Positions 1 through 8,866 are shown, numbered from the stretch's first letter. The stretch: DNA of 64,000 nucleotides from Oscillospiraceae bacterium (GCA_017458065.1 JAFTGD010000038.1:1-64000); one strand, 5' to 3'. Notes: a model not told the origin generated them from the sequence alone. Numbers and translations are program-made.

Positions 1-123
1 CCCCGAGCTGGAGCAGAATATTAAGTACATCACCATGAAGCTGGAGGAGAACGAGAACTCCACCAAGGTCCGCCTCCTGAAGGTGAAGGAAATGGTCCTC
101 CAAAACGCCCATCACTACGCCTG
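1..123 (+). CDS. C-terminal end of an unidentified protein (partial)
   Basis: An open frame runs from the first base to a TGA at 121-123 and encodes about 40 residues rich in Lys and Glu, ending in NAHHYA. It is followed 8 bases later by a strong terminator hairpin, which supports this being the real end of a gene whose start lies outside the window. The fragment looks like a charged helix. I do not recognise the family and assign no function. Confidence 0.6.
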
Positions 124-131
124 AACACCCC

Positions 132-171
132 AAAGCCCACCCCAGTCGTTTTGATACCGGGGTGGGCTTTT
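132..171 (+). terminator. Rho-independent terminator
   Basis: A 12-bp perfect stem (AAAGCCCACCCC with GGGGTGGGCTTT) encloses a 15-base loop and ends in a short T run. It closes the partial gene at the window start. Confidence 0.85.
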
Positions 172-278
172 CCTGTGGTGTGATATAGAGATGTGAATTC
201 GGGAGGAAGCGGTCGGGTCGAGAGGAACGGACTCAGACCGCTCGAAGCTTCCGGAAGAAGGCAGATAACAGGGGCGAA

Positions 279-1076
279 TCAGACGCCGATTCCTGCAATG
301 TGAAGACAGAGGTATGCGGTTGGGATCGCGAACATCAGGCTGTCCGCCCGGTCGAACATTCCACCGTGTCCCGGGATCAGATTGCTGAAGTCTTTAAGAC
401 CAAGCATACGTTTGATCATCGACTCTGCCAAGTCTCCGATCTGGCCAAGAGAAGAGGACACCAGAGCAGTGACGAGGCTGGCCGGAAGGGAAATCTCGGG
501 GAACACGCGCAGCACCCAGATCAGAAACCCCGCAGCCACAGAGGCCAGTGCTCCGCAGAGGCTTCCTTCGATGGACTTGTTCGGACTGACGTTAGGGGCA
601 AGCTTATGCTTTCCAAAACGCATCCCGCCGAAGAGGGCAAAACTGTCGCAGGCCCAGCAGGAGATCGCGCCGAAAATAAGGGCTTCTTTCCAGATCTCTC
701 CGACACTGATCATCATCAGAACGCCGAAAATGACACCGGGATAAGCGAGACCGGCCACAGTGTAGATCGCGCCGTGGCCTGAGACCTTGCGATGGACGAT
801 CCCGGAAAACATGGCGAGATAAATCCCGCCCGTAAAGCATGCGATATAGCTAACAGCGCCCGCATGGAAGAGGGCGAGAACAGCCTGTACGGCAATGTAA
901 ACGTACATAACCCATGCGGCGCAGTAGACGTTGATTTTTTCCAGTCCGCGGCTGTATTCATATGCACAGAGAATCCCCGCCACGCCGAAAAACAAGACAC
1001 GCGTGACGAAGGACACAAAAATGCAGGTCAGAGCAAGCGCAAGGAGAACCACTGCCGAAATGACACGCTGCTTCAA
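279..1076 (-). CDS. cdsA: Phosphatidate cytidylyltransferase CdsA
   Basis: This membrane enzyme makes CDP-diacylglycerol from phosphatidic acid and CTP, the entry point to phosphatidylglycerol and cardiolipin synthesis. The 265-residue length is normal. Several hydrophobic membrane segments are visible. The C-terminal signature at about residues 218-245 is intact (MIKRMLGLKDF followed by PGHGGMFDRAD), including the metal-binding aspartates. The ATG at 1076 starts a typical hydrophobic N-terminus. It stands alone here, without the uppS, dxr or rseP genes that often accompany cdsA. A likely minus-strand promoter lies at 1126-1154. Confidence 0.95.
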   Translation of the reverse strand: MKQRVISAVVLLALALTCIFVSFVTRVLFFGVAGILCAYEYSRGLEKINVYCAAWVMYVYIAVQAVLALFHAGAVSYIACFTGGIYLAMFSGIVHRKVSGHGAIYTVAGLAYPGVIFGVLMMISVGEIWKEALIFGAISCWACDSFALFGGMRFGKHKLAPNVSPNKSIEGSLCGALASVAAGFLIWVLRVFPEISLPASLVTALVSSSLGQIGDLAESMIKRMLGLKDFSNLIPGHGGMFDRADSLMFAIPTAYLCLHIAGIGV

Positions 1077-1125
1077 TCAGACTCCGCCTTCCTACCTAAA
1101 ATAAAGGTCCAACACGAATAATAAT

Positions 1126-1154
1126 ACAATATCACAAATCAGAAGAAGGGACAA
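1126..1154 (-). promoter_or_regulatory. Putative sigma-A promoter for cdsA
   Basis: Read on the minus strand, TTGTCC (1149-1154) and TATTGT (1126-1131) are separated by exactly 17 bases, about 50 bases upstream of the cdsA start. Confidence 0.4.
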
Positions 1155-1201
1155 TACGCATTTTCCCTGAACTGTTCGAAAAACGATTCTTTTACGACCG
1201 A

Positions 1202-2011
1202 TTAACTCTGCGATGAAGAGGAGAGGGGACGCTCCTTCGGAAACTTCTGTCTACCATCGGCAAACAGGTAATATCGCCTCTTTCCTTTGGCGCGACGGCC
1301 GAATTCAATCGCGTCGACAGGACAGACGGCGATACACGCCTGGCACTGGGTGCAGTGCCCCTGCCAGACGGGATGGCCGTCCTTCATCGAGATGTTGACC
1401 ATCGGACAGAGCTTTGCGCAGGCGGAGCAGCCGATACAGCTATCCTTCACATAGAACTTCTTATCCGTTACAAACAACTTATAAAACAGCCGATAGAGAA
1501 AAGCCGGCATTCCGGGTCCGGCATAGCTGTCACGGATTTGATGACCGGAGCGAATCTGGAGGGAGATGTTCTCCAGCTGGGGCTTGGCCGCGCGGATGAT
1601 GCCCACGGCTTCGTCTGCATCGGGGGCATGGAAAAGCGAGATGTAGTTCTCCGGCATCAGGATGGAGGAGAGCCCCATGAAGTGCATGTCCAGTTCTCTG
1701 CAGAGTTCCTTTGCATGGGAGGCAGCCTGACCGGTGCCGCTGCCGCAGGTCAGAACAAAGTAGAGATCGCTGCTGCCGACAAAACGGCATTCGCGCAGAA
1801 AATCCTCCAGCACCTCCGGTACATGCCAGCAATAGGTTGGACACACGACCACAAAAGGCAGATCAGATTGAAAGGCGTATTGGGCGTTATAGGGATCCAG
1901 CTTCCGCTGACGCATATGGCGGTTGATGGAGACAAGCTCATCAGAACAGAGCTCTGCCAGCTCCTGGGCAATATAACGGCTGTTTCCGGTACCTGTGAAA
2001 TATAAAACCAT
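1202..2011 (-). CDS. EFR1-family ferredoxin (flavodoxin domain plus two 4Fe-4S clusters)
   Basis: A flavodoxin-like N-terminus begins VLYFTGTGNSRYIAQ, where the TGTGNS loop should bind the FMN phosphate. Two 4Fe-4S motifs follow at about residues 192-231 (CIGCSACAKLCP and CTQCQACIAVCP). This architecture is that of EFR1-type electron-transfer proteins; the redox partner is unknown. I start the gene at the ATG at 2011 because the flavodoxin fold begins there, giving 269 residues. A longer upstream extension of the frame is open but has no recognisable domain. The gene is divergent from the HerA-like gene. Confidence 0.85.
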   Translation of the reverse strand: MVLYFTGTGNSRYIAQELAELCSDELVSINRHMRQRKLDPYNAQYAFQSDLPFVVVCPTYCWHVPEVLEDFLRECRFVGSSDLYFVLTCGSGTGQAASHAKELCRELDMHFMGLSSILMPENYISLFHAPDADEAVGIIRAAKPQLENISLQIRSGHQIRDSYAGPGMPAFLYRLFYKLFVTDKKFYVKDSCIGCSACAKLCPMVNISMKDGHPVWQGHCTQCQACIAVCPVDAIEFGRRAKGKRRYYLFADGRQKFPKERPLSSSSQS

Positions 2012-2090
2012 GTCATCCCACTCATTTTGTTTTTTGCTATCATAACACAGAATATTTCTGTCGGCAACCGATGGAATTTGAATTTTTTCG

Positions 2091-2119
2091 TTGTTTTGTA
2101 AGGAAACCTGTGTTATAGT
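2091..2119 (+). promoter_or_regulatory. Putative sigma-A promoter for the HerA-like gene
   Basis: TTGTTT (2091-2096), a 17-base spacer and TATAGT (2114-2119) lie about 75 bases upstream of the HerA-like start. Confidence 0.5.
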
Positions 2120-2193
2120 AAGACACAGGATGTAGAGATGCAGCCGCAGCATCTCTCGAAGATATAGTATGCGGCAGAATGGAGAAACGAAAA

Positions 2194-3927
2194 ATGTACA
2201 GAGACGGCAAGATCTATCTCGCAAAGGCGGAGGATAAGGAACTTTTTCTGAGGCCTGAGATGGCCAATCGCCATGGTCTGATCGCCGGTGCGACCGGCAC
2301 AGGTAAAACCGTTACCATGAAGGTGATGGCGGAGTCTTTTTCCGATATGGGTGTCCCGGTTTTTCTCGCTGACGTCAAAGGGGACCTCTCCGGCATGTGC
2401 ATGCCCGGGGTAGATTCGGAAAACATGCAGGAACGTATTTCCCGGTTTGGCCTGGAAGAGGATTTCGTCTACAGTTCCTTCCCGACCCGCTTCTGGGATA
2501 TTTTTGGTGAGAACGGGCATCCTGTCCGCGTTACGGTTTCTTCCATGGGACCGACGCTCTTTGCGCGGCTCCTTGGCCTGACGGAGATTCAGGCAGGCGT
2601 GTTGAATATCGTGTTCCGCGTGGCGGACGACCACGGACTGCTGCTGCTGGATCTGAAGGATCTGCGTGCTATGCTGCAGTTTGTCGGAGACAACCGTGCG
2701 GAATTCACCACGATGTACGGCAACGTCTCTGCAGCGAGCGTCGGCGCGATCCAGCGCGCACTGCTGAAGTTTGAAGAAGAAGGCGGCGAGCTGTTTTTCG
2801 GCGAGCCGGAGTTGGATATCCGCGACTGGATGCGCACCGGGAAAGAGGGCAAAGGCTATATCAACATTCTCTCCGCCAAGCGTCTGATCCAGAGCCCGAC
2901 CGTGTATGCGACCTTCCTGCTGTGGATGATGTCGGATCTGTATGAGAAGCTGCCTGAAGTCGGCGATCTCGACAAGCCGAGAATGATTTTCTTCTTTGAT
3001 GAAGCGCATCTGCTCTTCACCGATTGCCCGAAAGCCCTGAACCAGAAGATCACGCAGATCGTGAAGCTGATTCGCTCAAAAGGCGTTGGCATCTACTTCG
3101 TGACGCAGAGCCCGTCGGATATCCCCAATGAGGTTCTCGCCCAGCTCTCCAACCGGGTCCAGCATGCTCTGCGCGCCTATACACCCGCAGAACAGAAGTC
3201 CATCACGGCGGCTGCCAAGGGCTTCCGCGTGAACCCGGCCTTCGACACCAAGACTGCGTTGACGGAGCTCGGCGTCGGCGAAGCGCTGGTCAGCTTCCTG
3301 GATGAAGAGGGTATTCCCAACGTCGTGGAGCGCGCCTTCGTACTGCCGCCTCAGAGCCTGATGGGAATTGCCGATGAAAACGCCGTAAAGACGTTCATTC
3401 TCTCGGATGAGTTTGAGGTCAAGTACCGTGAAAGCTATGACCGCGAGTCGGCGTTCGAGATCATCACAAGGGCCAATGAAGAGCTCGAAGCACAGCGGAT
3501 CCGCGAGGCAGAGGAAGCAGAAGCCGAGAAGCAGCGCCTGAAGGAAGAAGCTGAAGCTGAAAAGCAGCGTCTGAAAGAAGAAGCTGCAGCCCAGAAGGCG
3601 GCCGAGAAGGAAGCGCTTGCGGCACAAAAGGCTGCAGAGAAAGAAGCCCTCGCAGCGCAGAAGGCAGCGGAAAAGGAAGCTGCCGCAGCCGAAAAGGCCG
3701 CCCAGAAAGAAGCCGAGAAGAAAAAACAGGCCATGCAGAGAGCCGCGACTGCTGCGACATCTTCCGTCATGCGCTCGGTCAGCACAAACATCGTCAATAC
3801 TGTGCTCGGCGGCAAAAAGACTGATGCCAAGACCATTGCCAAGCGCGCAGCGACCACAGCCCTCAGCTCTGCGATGAGAAATGGAAGCAGCTCCATCATT
3901 CGCGGCCTGTTCGGCAACATCAAGTAA
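2194..3927 (+). CDS. HerA-like (DUF853/YjgR-type) ATPase with a long charged tail
   Basis: A P-loop ATPase of the HerA/DUF853 group, related to hexameric DNA-translocating pumps; the cellular role of the DUF853 branch is not established. Walker A is GATGTGKT at residues 32-39, and the Walker B region reads MIFFFDEAHLLF. The C-terminal third (about residues 435-525) is a predicted coiled coil with repeated AEKQRLKEEA and AAQKAAEKEA units, followed by a hydrophobic, Ser/Ala-rich end. GGAG at 2181-2184 is 9 bases from the ATG at 2194, so I prefer that start; an in-frame ATG at 2179 would add five residues and lacks a good RBS. A bidirectional terminator follows. Confidence 0.85.
   Translation: MYRDGKIYLAKAEDKELFLRPEMANRHGLIAGATGTGKTVTMKVMAESFSDMGVPVFLADVKGDLSGMCMPGVDSENMQERISRFGLEEDFVYSSFPTRFWDIFGENGHPVRVTVSSMGPTLFARLLGLTEIQAGVLNIVFRVADDHGLLLLDLKDLRAMLQFVGDNRAEFTTMYGNVSAASVGAIQRALLKFEEEGGELFFGEPELDIRDWMRTGKEGKGYINILSAKRLIQSPTVYATFLLWMMSDLYEKLPEVGDLDKPRMIFFFDEAHLLFTDCPKALNQKITQIVKLIRSKGVGIYFVTQSPSDIPNEVLAQLSNRVQHALRAYTPAEQKSITAAAKGFRVNPAFDTKTALTELGVGEALVSFLDEEGIPNVVERAFVLPPQSLMGIADENAVKTFILSDEFEVKYRESYDRESAFEIITRANEELEAQRIREAEEAEAEKQRLKEEAEAEKQRLKEEAAAQKAAEKEALAAQKAAEKEALAAQKAAEKEAAAAEKAAQKEAEKKKQAMQRAATAATSSVMRSVSTNIVNTVLGGKKTDAKTIAKRAATTALSSAMRNGSSSIIRGLFGNIK
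3500..3735 (+). repeat. Tandem Ala/Lys/Glu-coding repeats inside the HerA-like gene
   Basis: Imperfect 30-36-base units encode successive EAEKQRLKEEA and AAQKAAEKEAL blocks, giving a helical, highly charged segment. The unit number could vary between strains, but that is inference. Confidence 0.7.
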
Positions 3928-3963
3928 AGATTGTGACCGTTTGAGCATCACCTAAGACATCAT

Positions 3964-3998
3964 AAAAATCAGCCCTGCCGGAAGCAGGGCTGATTTTT
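3964..3998. terminator. Bidirectional Rho-independent terminator
   Basis: A 15-bp perfect stem (AAAAATCAGCCCTGC with its complement) around a 5-base loop has A and T runs on both sides. It can end both the plus-strand HerA-like gene and the convergent minus-strand gene, whose stop codon falls in the hairpin. Confidence 0.9.
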
Positions 3999-4323
3999 AT
4001 GCAGGTTCGTAGCTTTTCCCGGTCTCGTTGCCGTCTGCGTCGTAATCGATGTCTTCCATCAGGGCCAGGTCGACCCTGCTTCTCTTCTTGATAGTCATAC
4101 CCTTTCCCTGAAGATTGAAGACCCAGATCTTATATCCGGGAAAATCCGGGTCCTCTTTCCGGAAGACACCGGTCTCGTTCAGGCGGCAGAACTTGGCTCG
4201 TCCTTCCGCTGTGTCCAGCAGATCGCCGGGGCCGTTATAATAGAGAGGATCCTGAGACGCCTGCTTTTTGAATTCCTCCCAGTTCTCATCCTGGGCTTTC
4301 ATGACATCTTCGGGCTGAATCAT
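3997..4323 (-). CDS. Hypothetical 108-residue protein
   Basis: A soluble, acidic protein beginning MIQPEDVMKAQDENWEEF with no signal peptide or membrane segment. A GGAGA element precedes the ATG at 4323. It converges on the HerA-like gene and shares its terminator, which supports it being expressed. I do not recognise a domain. Confidence 0.65.
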   Translation of the reverse strand: MIQPEDVMKAQDENWEEFKKQASQDPLYYNGPGDLLDTAEGRAKFCRLNETGVFRKEDPDFPGYKIWVFNLQGKGMTIKKRSRVDLALMEDIDYDADGNETGKSYEPA

Positions 4324-4441
4324 ATGGGAAGATCTCCTTTGCTGATTTGATTGTTCTTATTATCGCGGATAACGGGGAAAAAAGCAAGCATTACTTTCCG
4401 CGAGAACAGGCTTTTGTTTACAATTCCTTTCAAAATGAGCA

Positions 4442-4470
4442 TGGACAGAGCACCGTGACCATGGTATAAT
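4442..4470 (+). promoter_or_regulatory. Putative sigma-A promoter for the first degV gene
   Basis: TGGACA (4442-4447) and a consensus TATAAT (4465-4470) are separated by 17 bases, about 55 bases upstream of the gene. Confidence 0.65.
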
Positions 4471-4528
4471 TCAAGCGTTTTGTAACAAATAAAAGAGATT
4501 TACGATGACTGATGAAGGGATGAGTTTC

Positions 4529-5377
4529 ATGCCAAAGCCTGTTGTAATCACTGCTGACAGCACCTGTGACCTCTCACAGGAGTTGCTGGACCGTTTTGAT
4601 ATTCACACCATTCCGCTTACCATTACCCTCGGGGACGACACCTTCCTCGACGGACAGGGCTTTACTCCTCTGGACATGTATGCACGCTATCGGAAGGACG
4701 GAACCCTGCCAAAAACTTCTGCGGTCGGCGTGCAGGAGTTTGTTGACTTTTTTGCGCAGTATACCGAACAGGGCTGCGCGGTTGTGCATCTCGATATCAG
4801 CGCCGAACTCTCCAACTCCTACAATGCCGCCTGCATGGCGGCTGCAGAACTGGGCGGCGTTTATGTGGTGGATACCAGGATGCTTTCCACCGGCGTCGGT
4901 CTGCTTGCCATAGAGGGGGCGGAATGCCGGGACCGGGGCATGGAGGCAAAAGAGATCGCCCAGCATCTCCGTTCATTGACCGATAAGGTTCAGACCAGTT
5001 TTGTGCTGGATACGCTTGAATTCATGTGGAAGGGCGGCAGGTGCTCCGGCGTTGCGGCGCTGGGGGCCAATCTGCTTCACCTGAAGCCGGGCCTTGAGAT
5101 GAGAGACGGCAAGCTCACCGTGTATAAAAAATACCGGGGAAGCATCAACAGCGTCTATAAACAGTATGTCAAGGAGCGCCTCGCGGGACGGAAAGTTCGA
5201 CCGGCACACGTGTTCGTGACAGAGTCCGGAGAGGTTGATGAGGTGGTTCTGGAAGAGATTTACGCGCTGATCCGGGAAACCATTCCCGTGAAGGAGATCC
5301 ATCACACCTACGCAGGCTGCACCGTTTCGACCCATTGCGGGCCGAAGACTCTCGGCATCCTGTTTTTGGAAGAATAA
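4529..5377 (+). CDS. DegV family fatty-acid-binding protein (copy 1)
   Basis: DegV/FakB-type proteins bind a fatty acid and, in studied cases, present it to a FakA kinase. The N-terminus VVITADSTCDLS is the usual DegV start, and the conserved core TSAVGVQEFVDFF and the C-terminal THCGPKTLGILF region are present. I prefer the ATG at 4529, which has AAGGG 9 bases upstream and matches the family N-terminus; ATGs at 4505 and 4520 are in frame and possible. Length is 282 residues, normal for the family. An XRE regulator follows 19 bases downstream. No fakA-like gene is in the window. Confidence 0.9.
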   Translation: MPKPVVITADSTCDLSQELLDRFDIHTIPLTITLGDDTFLDGQGFTPLDMYARYRKDGTLPKTSAVGVQEFVDFFAQYTEQGCAVVHLDISAELSNSYNAACMAAAELGGVYVVDTRMLSTGVGLLAIEGAECRDRGMEAKEIAQHLRSLTDKVQTSFVLDTLEFMWKGGRCSGVAALGANLLHLKPGLEMRDGKLTVYKKYRGSINSVYKQYVKERLAGRKVRPAHVFVTESGEVDEVVLEEIYALIRETIPVKEIHHTYAGCTVSTHCGPKTLGILFLEE

Positions 5378-5396
5378 AGAACAGTGAGATTGTTGC

Positions 5397-6047
5397 ATGC
5401 AACTGGAAGAACTTAAACTGATCACGGCCAGCAACCTGATTAATTTGCGGACCGGAGCAGGGCTGACTCAGGCGGAGCTCGGCGCGATGCTGAATTATTC
5501 TGACAAGACGATCTCCAAATGGGAACGGGCGGAGGCGATTCCGGACGCATTTGTGCTCAAACAGATTGGGGACATTTTCGGTGTGACGGTGGACAATCTG
5601 CTCACATCGCACGATGAGTGGAAACCGATCCCGACGGAGGAACCGGAGACCGAGCAGGTCTTATACAGCACGGACCGGATCATCGCGATCTCCATCATCG
5701 GGGTTTGGACGCTGGCGCTGACAGCTTTTGTTGCACTCTGGCTGGCCAACATCATCATGTGGCAGGTCTTTGTCATGGCGCTGCCAGTATCGATCCTCGT
5801 CTATATGATCCTGATCTGTGCCTTTCACCGCAGACGGCACCTGCAGTATGTGATTGCGGCCTTTGTGCTGTCGCTTTTTGTGGCGGGTTACCTGCTGTCG
5901 TACCCCAAGTACAATCCCTGGCAGGTGTTCCTGATTGCTATTCCTGCGGAAGTGATTGTCTTTCTCAGCTGTAATCTGAGAATGCCGAAAAAAGCCCTGA
6001 AAATACGGGGTTCTACGATTCGTAGAGAAAAGAAAAACAACGGGTAG
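5397..6047 (+). CDS. XRE-family helix-turn-helix regulator with four membrane segments
   Basis: Residues about 10-65 form a Cro/CI-type HTH (RTGAGLTQAELGAML, then SDKTISKWERAEAIPD). After a short linker, four hydrophobic segments follow (about residues 95-120, 122-145, 152-172 and 178-198), and the protein ends in a basic tail. This is a membrane-anchored DNA-binding protein; its signal is unknown. It starts 19 bases after degV copy 1, so the two are probably cotranscribed, and its stop codon sits inside the following terminator stem. Confidence 0.88.
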   Translation: MQLEELKLITASNLINLRTGAGLTQAELGAMLNYSDKTISKWERAEAIPDAFVLKQIGDIFGVTVDNLLTSHDEWKPIPTEEPETEQVLYSTDRIIAISIIGVWTLALTAFVALWLANIIMWQVFVMALPVSILVYMILICAFHRRRHLQYVIAAFVLSLFVAGYLLSYPKYNPWQVFLIAIPAEVIVFLSCNLRMPKKALKIRGSTIRREKKNNG

Positions 6048-6070
6048 AGCATCCGCTCCCCGTTGTTTTT
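6033..6070 (+). terminator. Rho-independent terminator
   Basis: AAAAACAACGGG pairs with CCCGTTGTTTTT across a loop of about 14 bases and ends in a T run. It separates the degV-XRE unit from the second degV gene. Confidence 0.85.
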
Positions 6071-6144
6071 GCTTGGTAGAGTGCTTTTTTCAGGGGGACA
6101 TGGTAAGCTGAGTTCAACAAAAGCCGAGAAAGGACGGGACGATC

Positions 6145-7029
6145 ATGAGTTATATTATCAGCTGCTGCTCCACTGCAGATCTGAGTAAAGAGCATTTTGA
6201 AGAAAGAGGGATCCATTACGTCTGCTTCCACTATGCCATTGACGGTGTGGAATACCCGGATGATCTGGGACAGAGTATTCCCTTTGACGAGTTCTACGCC
6301 CGCATGTCCAAAGGGGCCGACACCCGCACGGCGCAGGTGAACGTCGCGGAATATGTCGATTTCTTTACCCCGTTTCTGGAAGACGGAAAAGACATCATCC
6401 ATGTAAGTCTGTCTTCCGGCATCTCCGGGACGATCAACGCCGCACGGAATGCGGCTGCCATCCTGAGAGAGCGCTATCCGGAGCGAAAGATCCATGTTAT
6501 TGATTCCTTGGGCGCTTCTTCCGGTTATGGGCTTCTGATGGACACCGCAGCGACAAAGCGCGACGAGGGGATGAGCGTGGACGAGCTTGCCGCCTGGATT
6601 GAGGAAAACCGTCTGAAGGTCCACCACTGGTTCTTCTCTACAGATCTGACTTTCTTTGTCAAAGGGGGCCGCATCTCCAAAACGGCCGGCGTCTTTGGCG
6701 GCATGCTGGAGATCTGCCCGCTGATGAACATGGACAATCTGGGCAGGCTGATTCCCAGATTCAAGATCCGCACGAAGAAGCGCGTTATCCGAGAGATCGT
6801 CAAAAAAATGGAGGAATATGCGCAGGGCGGTCTGGACTATGACCAGAAGTGCTATATCTCCATGTCTGCCTGCTATGAGGACGCCCGCACTGTGGCTGAC
6901 CTGGTGGAACAGCGTTTCCCCAAGCTCAACGGAAAGGTGATCATCAACAACATCGGCACGACCATCGGCTCCCATACCGGACCGGGGACGGTAGCGCTGT
7001 TCTTCTGGGGCAGCGAACGGGTAGACTGA
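6145..7029 (+). CDS. DegV family fatty-acid-binding protein (copy 2)
   Basis: A second DegV-fold protein of 294 residues, clearly divergent from the first copy. It begins SYIISCCSTADLS, carries TRTAQVNVAEYVDFF and HVSLSSGISGTINAARNA in the ligand-binding region, and ends IGSHTGPGTVALFFWG. AAAGGACGGGACGATC precedes the ATG at 6145. It has its own terminator on both sides, so it is likely a separate unit. Different DegV paralogues usually differ in fatty-acid preference; which lipid this one binds cannot be read from sequence. Confidence 0.9.
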   Translation: MSYIISCCSTADLSKEHFEERGIHYVCFHYAIDGVEYPDDLGQSIPFDEFYARMSKGADTRTAQVNVAEYVDFFTPFLEDGKDIIHVSLSSGISGTINAARNAAAILRERYPERKIHVIDSLGASSGYGLLMDTAATKRDEGMSVDELAAWIEENRLKVHHWFFSTDLTFFVKGGRISKTAGVFGGMLEICPLMNMDNLGRLIPRFKIRTKKRVIREIVKKMEEYAQGGLDYDQKCYISMSACYEDARTVADLVEQRFPKLNGKVIINNIGTTIGSHTGPGTVALFFWGSERVD

Positions 7030-7050
7030 TCCCCAAATCTATAAAAACAG

Positions 7051-7093
7051 AAAACAGACATCTCACGGTATCATACGGTGGGATGTCTGTTTT
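7051..7093 (+). terminator. Rho-independent terminator
   Basis: AAAACAGACATC pairs with GATGTCTGTTTT as a 12-bp stem followed by T residues, ending the second degV gene. Confidence 0.85.
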
Positions 7094-7157
7094 AGCATCA
7101 GGGAAAAGCAGCCTGGGTGGCGAGAATACCGGCTGTCCGTGGAAGAACCAGGGATAG

Positions 7158-7886
7158 TCACTTCAATGAAGCGAAGGGATCCACGCCATCTCCGGACAGA
7201 CTGGTAAAGCTCAGACTTGAGGCAATGTGATCTGCCATGGACTGGCGGGCCAGCTCCGGCAGACGCAGACGTATGGCAGACACTACGGCAGCATGGTTGT
7301 ATTTGACATTAGAGAGCCATGGGTTGTTGTCGTTGGTACTGCGTCCGATGAACTCCAGCATGGAGGCCTGATAACGTGTCAGATAGGGGAGAATCTGCGC
7401 ATAGGAGCGCTTAAGATATTCATTGCCGCAGCTGTCAATGATCAGACGATGAAAGGGCATGTCGGTATCTTTCATCCCGCGGATATCATGCATGGTTACA
7501 CTGTCGCGAAAGGCATCGGACAGACGGGTCAGCTCTCGGATGACGGTATCGTCGGCATTGTAGGCACAGAGGAAGGCAGCTTCACTCTCAATGGCATCCC
7601 GGACCTGATAGAGGCTGATCATATCCGGCAAACTCAGTTCAAGCACGAAACTGCCGGACTGTTCCGGCCGGTTGACCACAAAACCCATCTCGACAAGACC
7701 TGCGACTGCCTCGACGACGGGCGTACGCGAGATCCCCAGGACTGAGGCGAGCTGGTTGACATTCAGTCTGGAACCCGGTGAGATCTTCAGGCTGATAATC
7801 TCGTCGTAGAGCATCTGCATGACGAGGTCCTTGAGCTTTGCCTCCGGGTATTCTGTGATTAAATCCTGCAGCTGATAACGATCCAT
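7158..7886 (-). CDS. GntR-family transcriptional regulator (FadR/FCD subfamily)
   Basis: An N-terminal winged HTH contains LYDEIISLKISPGSRLNV and LASVLGISRTPVVEAV, the GntR signature. The C-terminal all-helical FCD domain follows, with the usual ligand/metal-binding Asp, His and Arg pattern (DMPFHRLIIDSCGN). AAGAAGG lies about 8 bases upstream of the ATG at 7886, giving 242 residues; the frame stays open further upstream to TTG at 7937 without a visible RBS. FCD regulators usually control sugar-acid or carboxylate catabolism, but no such operon is adjacent, so the target is unknown. Confidence 0.88.
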   Translation of the reverse strand: MDRYQLQDLITEYPEAKLKDLVMQMLYDEIISLKISPGSRLNVNQLASVLGISRTPVVEAVAGLVEMGFVVNRPEQSGSFVLELSLPDMISLYQVRDAIESEAAFLCAYNADDTVIRELTRLSDAFRDSVTMHDIRGMKDTDMPFHRLIIDSCGNEYLKRSYAQILPYLTRYQASMLEFIGRSTNDNNPWLSNVKYNHAAVVSAIRLRLPELARQSMADHIASSLSFTSLSGDGVDPFASLK

Positions 7887-8011
7887 CCAATGCACCTTCT
7901 TTGCAGCCATTGTAGCGCGAAACGCAAGTTCCCGCAAGAGGAGAAATCAGAAAAACGCCACAGCTGCGCAAGAATTCATAATTCCTTTTTTTATCTTCCG
8001 GCTTTATGCGA

Positions 8012-8017
8012 TATAAT
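8012..8017 (+). promoter_or_regulatory. Putative -10 element upstream of the DUF975 gene
   Basis: A consensus TATAAT lies about 45 bases upstream of the DUF975 start. The -35 position is T-rich and not convincing. Confidence 0.35.
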
Positions 8018-8061
8018 ACGCAAAGAAATCAGGACTCAGGAATACAAGGAGTGCAGCAGTC

Positions 8062-8787
8062 ATGGTGATTGACCGGGTATCCGTGAAACAGAAATCGAAA
8101 GAAATGATCCGCATATCAAAGCCGAGCATGATCTCTGCGGGATTGATTTTTACGCTTTTTGCGGCTCTCGTGGGCTATCTCTCCCTGCGATTGACAGGTG
8201 TGGATGTCGATACGATGATGAAGATCATGCAGGCCTCGGCGGACGGCCGGTCGGAAGCCGCGATGAATCTGCTGATGAAGGCGACTCCGGGAGCGGGTGA
8301 GACGTTGATTGATGTGCTGCTTCATCTGGCAATCGGTGTCGTCGGCGTAGGAATGACCCTGTTTGCTCTGAATACGGTAAGGGGGACCAATCCGCAGATT
8401 GGCAATCTGCTGGACGGCTTTGGCATGATGCCAAGGCTTCTGTTCCTTCTGATTCTGGAATATATCTTCATTTTTCTCTGGTCTCTGCTGTTCTTTGTCC
8501 CCGGGATTATCGCTGCTTACCGATACAGCCTCGCGGTCTACATCATGATCGATCACCCCGAGTTCAGCGCGATGGACTGCCTTCGGGAGTCGAAGAGAAT
8601 GACCACAGGCTATAAGGGTCAGATCTTCCAACTGGATCTCTCGTTTCTTCCGTGGCTGATTCTCAGCGCCATGCCGGTTGTCGGCTACGCGGTACAGATT
8701 TATCTTACGCCCTATATGGAGACGGCCAAAGCGCTCTATTATGAAAAGATCCGCATGCATGATGAGCAGGTCCTGCCCGAGATGTGA
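8062..8787 (+). CDS. DUF975 family membrane protein
   Basis: A 241-residue integral membrane protein with about four to five hydrophobic segments. The conserved DUF975 elements are present: LFFVPGIIAAYRYSLAVYIM, then MDCLRESKRMTTGYKGQIF, then LDLSFLPWLIL. DUF975 proteins are widespread in Firmicutes and have no established function. GGAGTGCAGCAGTC precedes the ATG at 8062. A terminator hairpin follows about 45 bases after the stop. Confidence 0.85.
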   Translation: MVIDRVSVKQKSKEMIRISKPSMISAGLIFTLFAALVGYLSLRLTGVDVDTMMKIMQASADGRSEAAMNLLMKATPGAGETLIDVLLHLAIGVVGVGMTLFALNTVRGTNPQIGNLLDGFGMMPRLLFLLILEYIFIFLWSLLFFVPGIIAAYRYSLAVYIMIDHPEFSAMDCLRESKRMTTGYKGQIFQLDLSFLPWLILSAMPVVGYAVQIYLTPYMETAKALYYEKIRMHDEQVLPEM

Positions 8788-8831
8788 CACACAGCCTGAA
8801 AAATCAACACAGAGATATTCCAGAATGCAAA

Positions 8832-8866
8832 GCCGGGCTCTCCACGCGAAGAGCCCGGTTGTTCTT
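8832..8866. terminator. Terminator hairpin between convergent genes
   Basis: CCGGGCTCT pairs with AGAGCCCGG around an 8-base loop, followed on the plus strand by TTGTTCTT. It sits between the DUF975 gene and the convergent acyltransferase gene. Confidence 0.7.

Noticed and set aside
180-278. Imperfect hairpin downstream of cdsA (GCGGTC with GACCGC)
   Set aside because: Long loop and no T run; too weak to call a terminator.
2113-3009. Long minus-strand frame opposite the HerA-like gene
   Set aside because: It mirrors codon bias of the plus-strand gene, has no RBS or domain, and the plus strand carries clear ATPase motifs.
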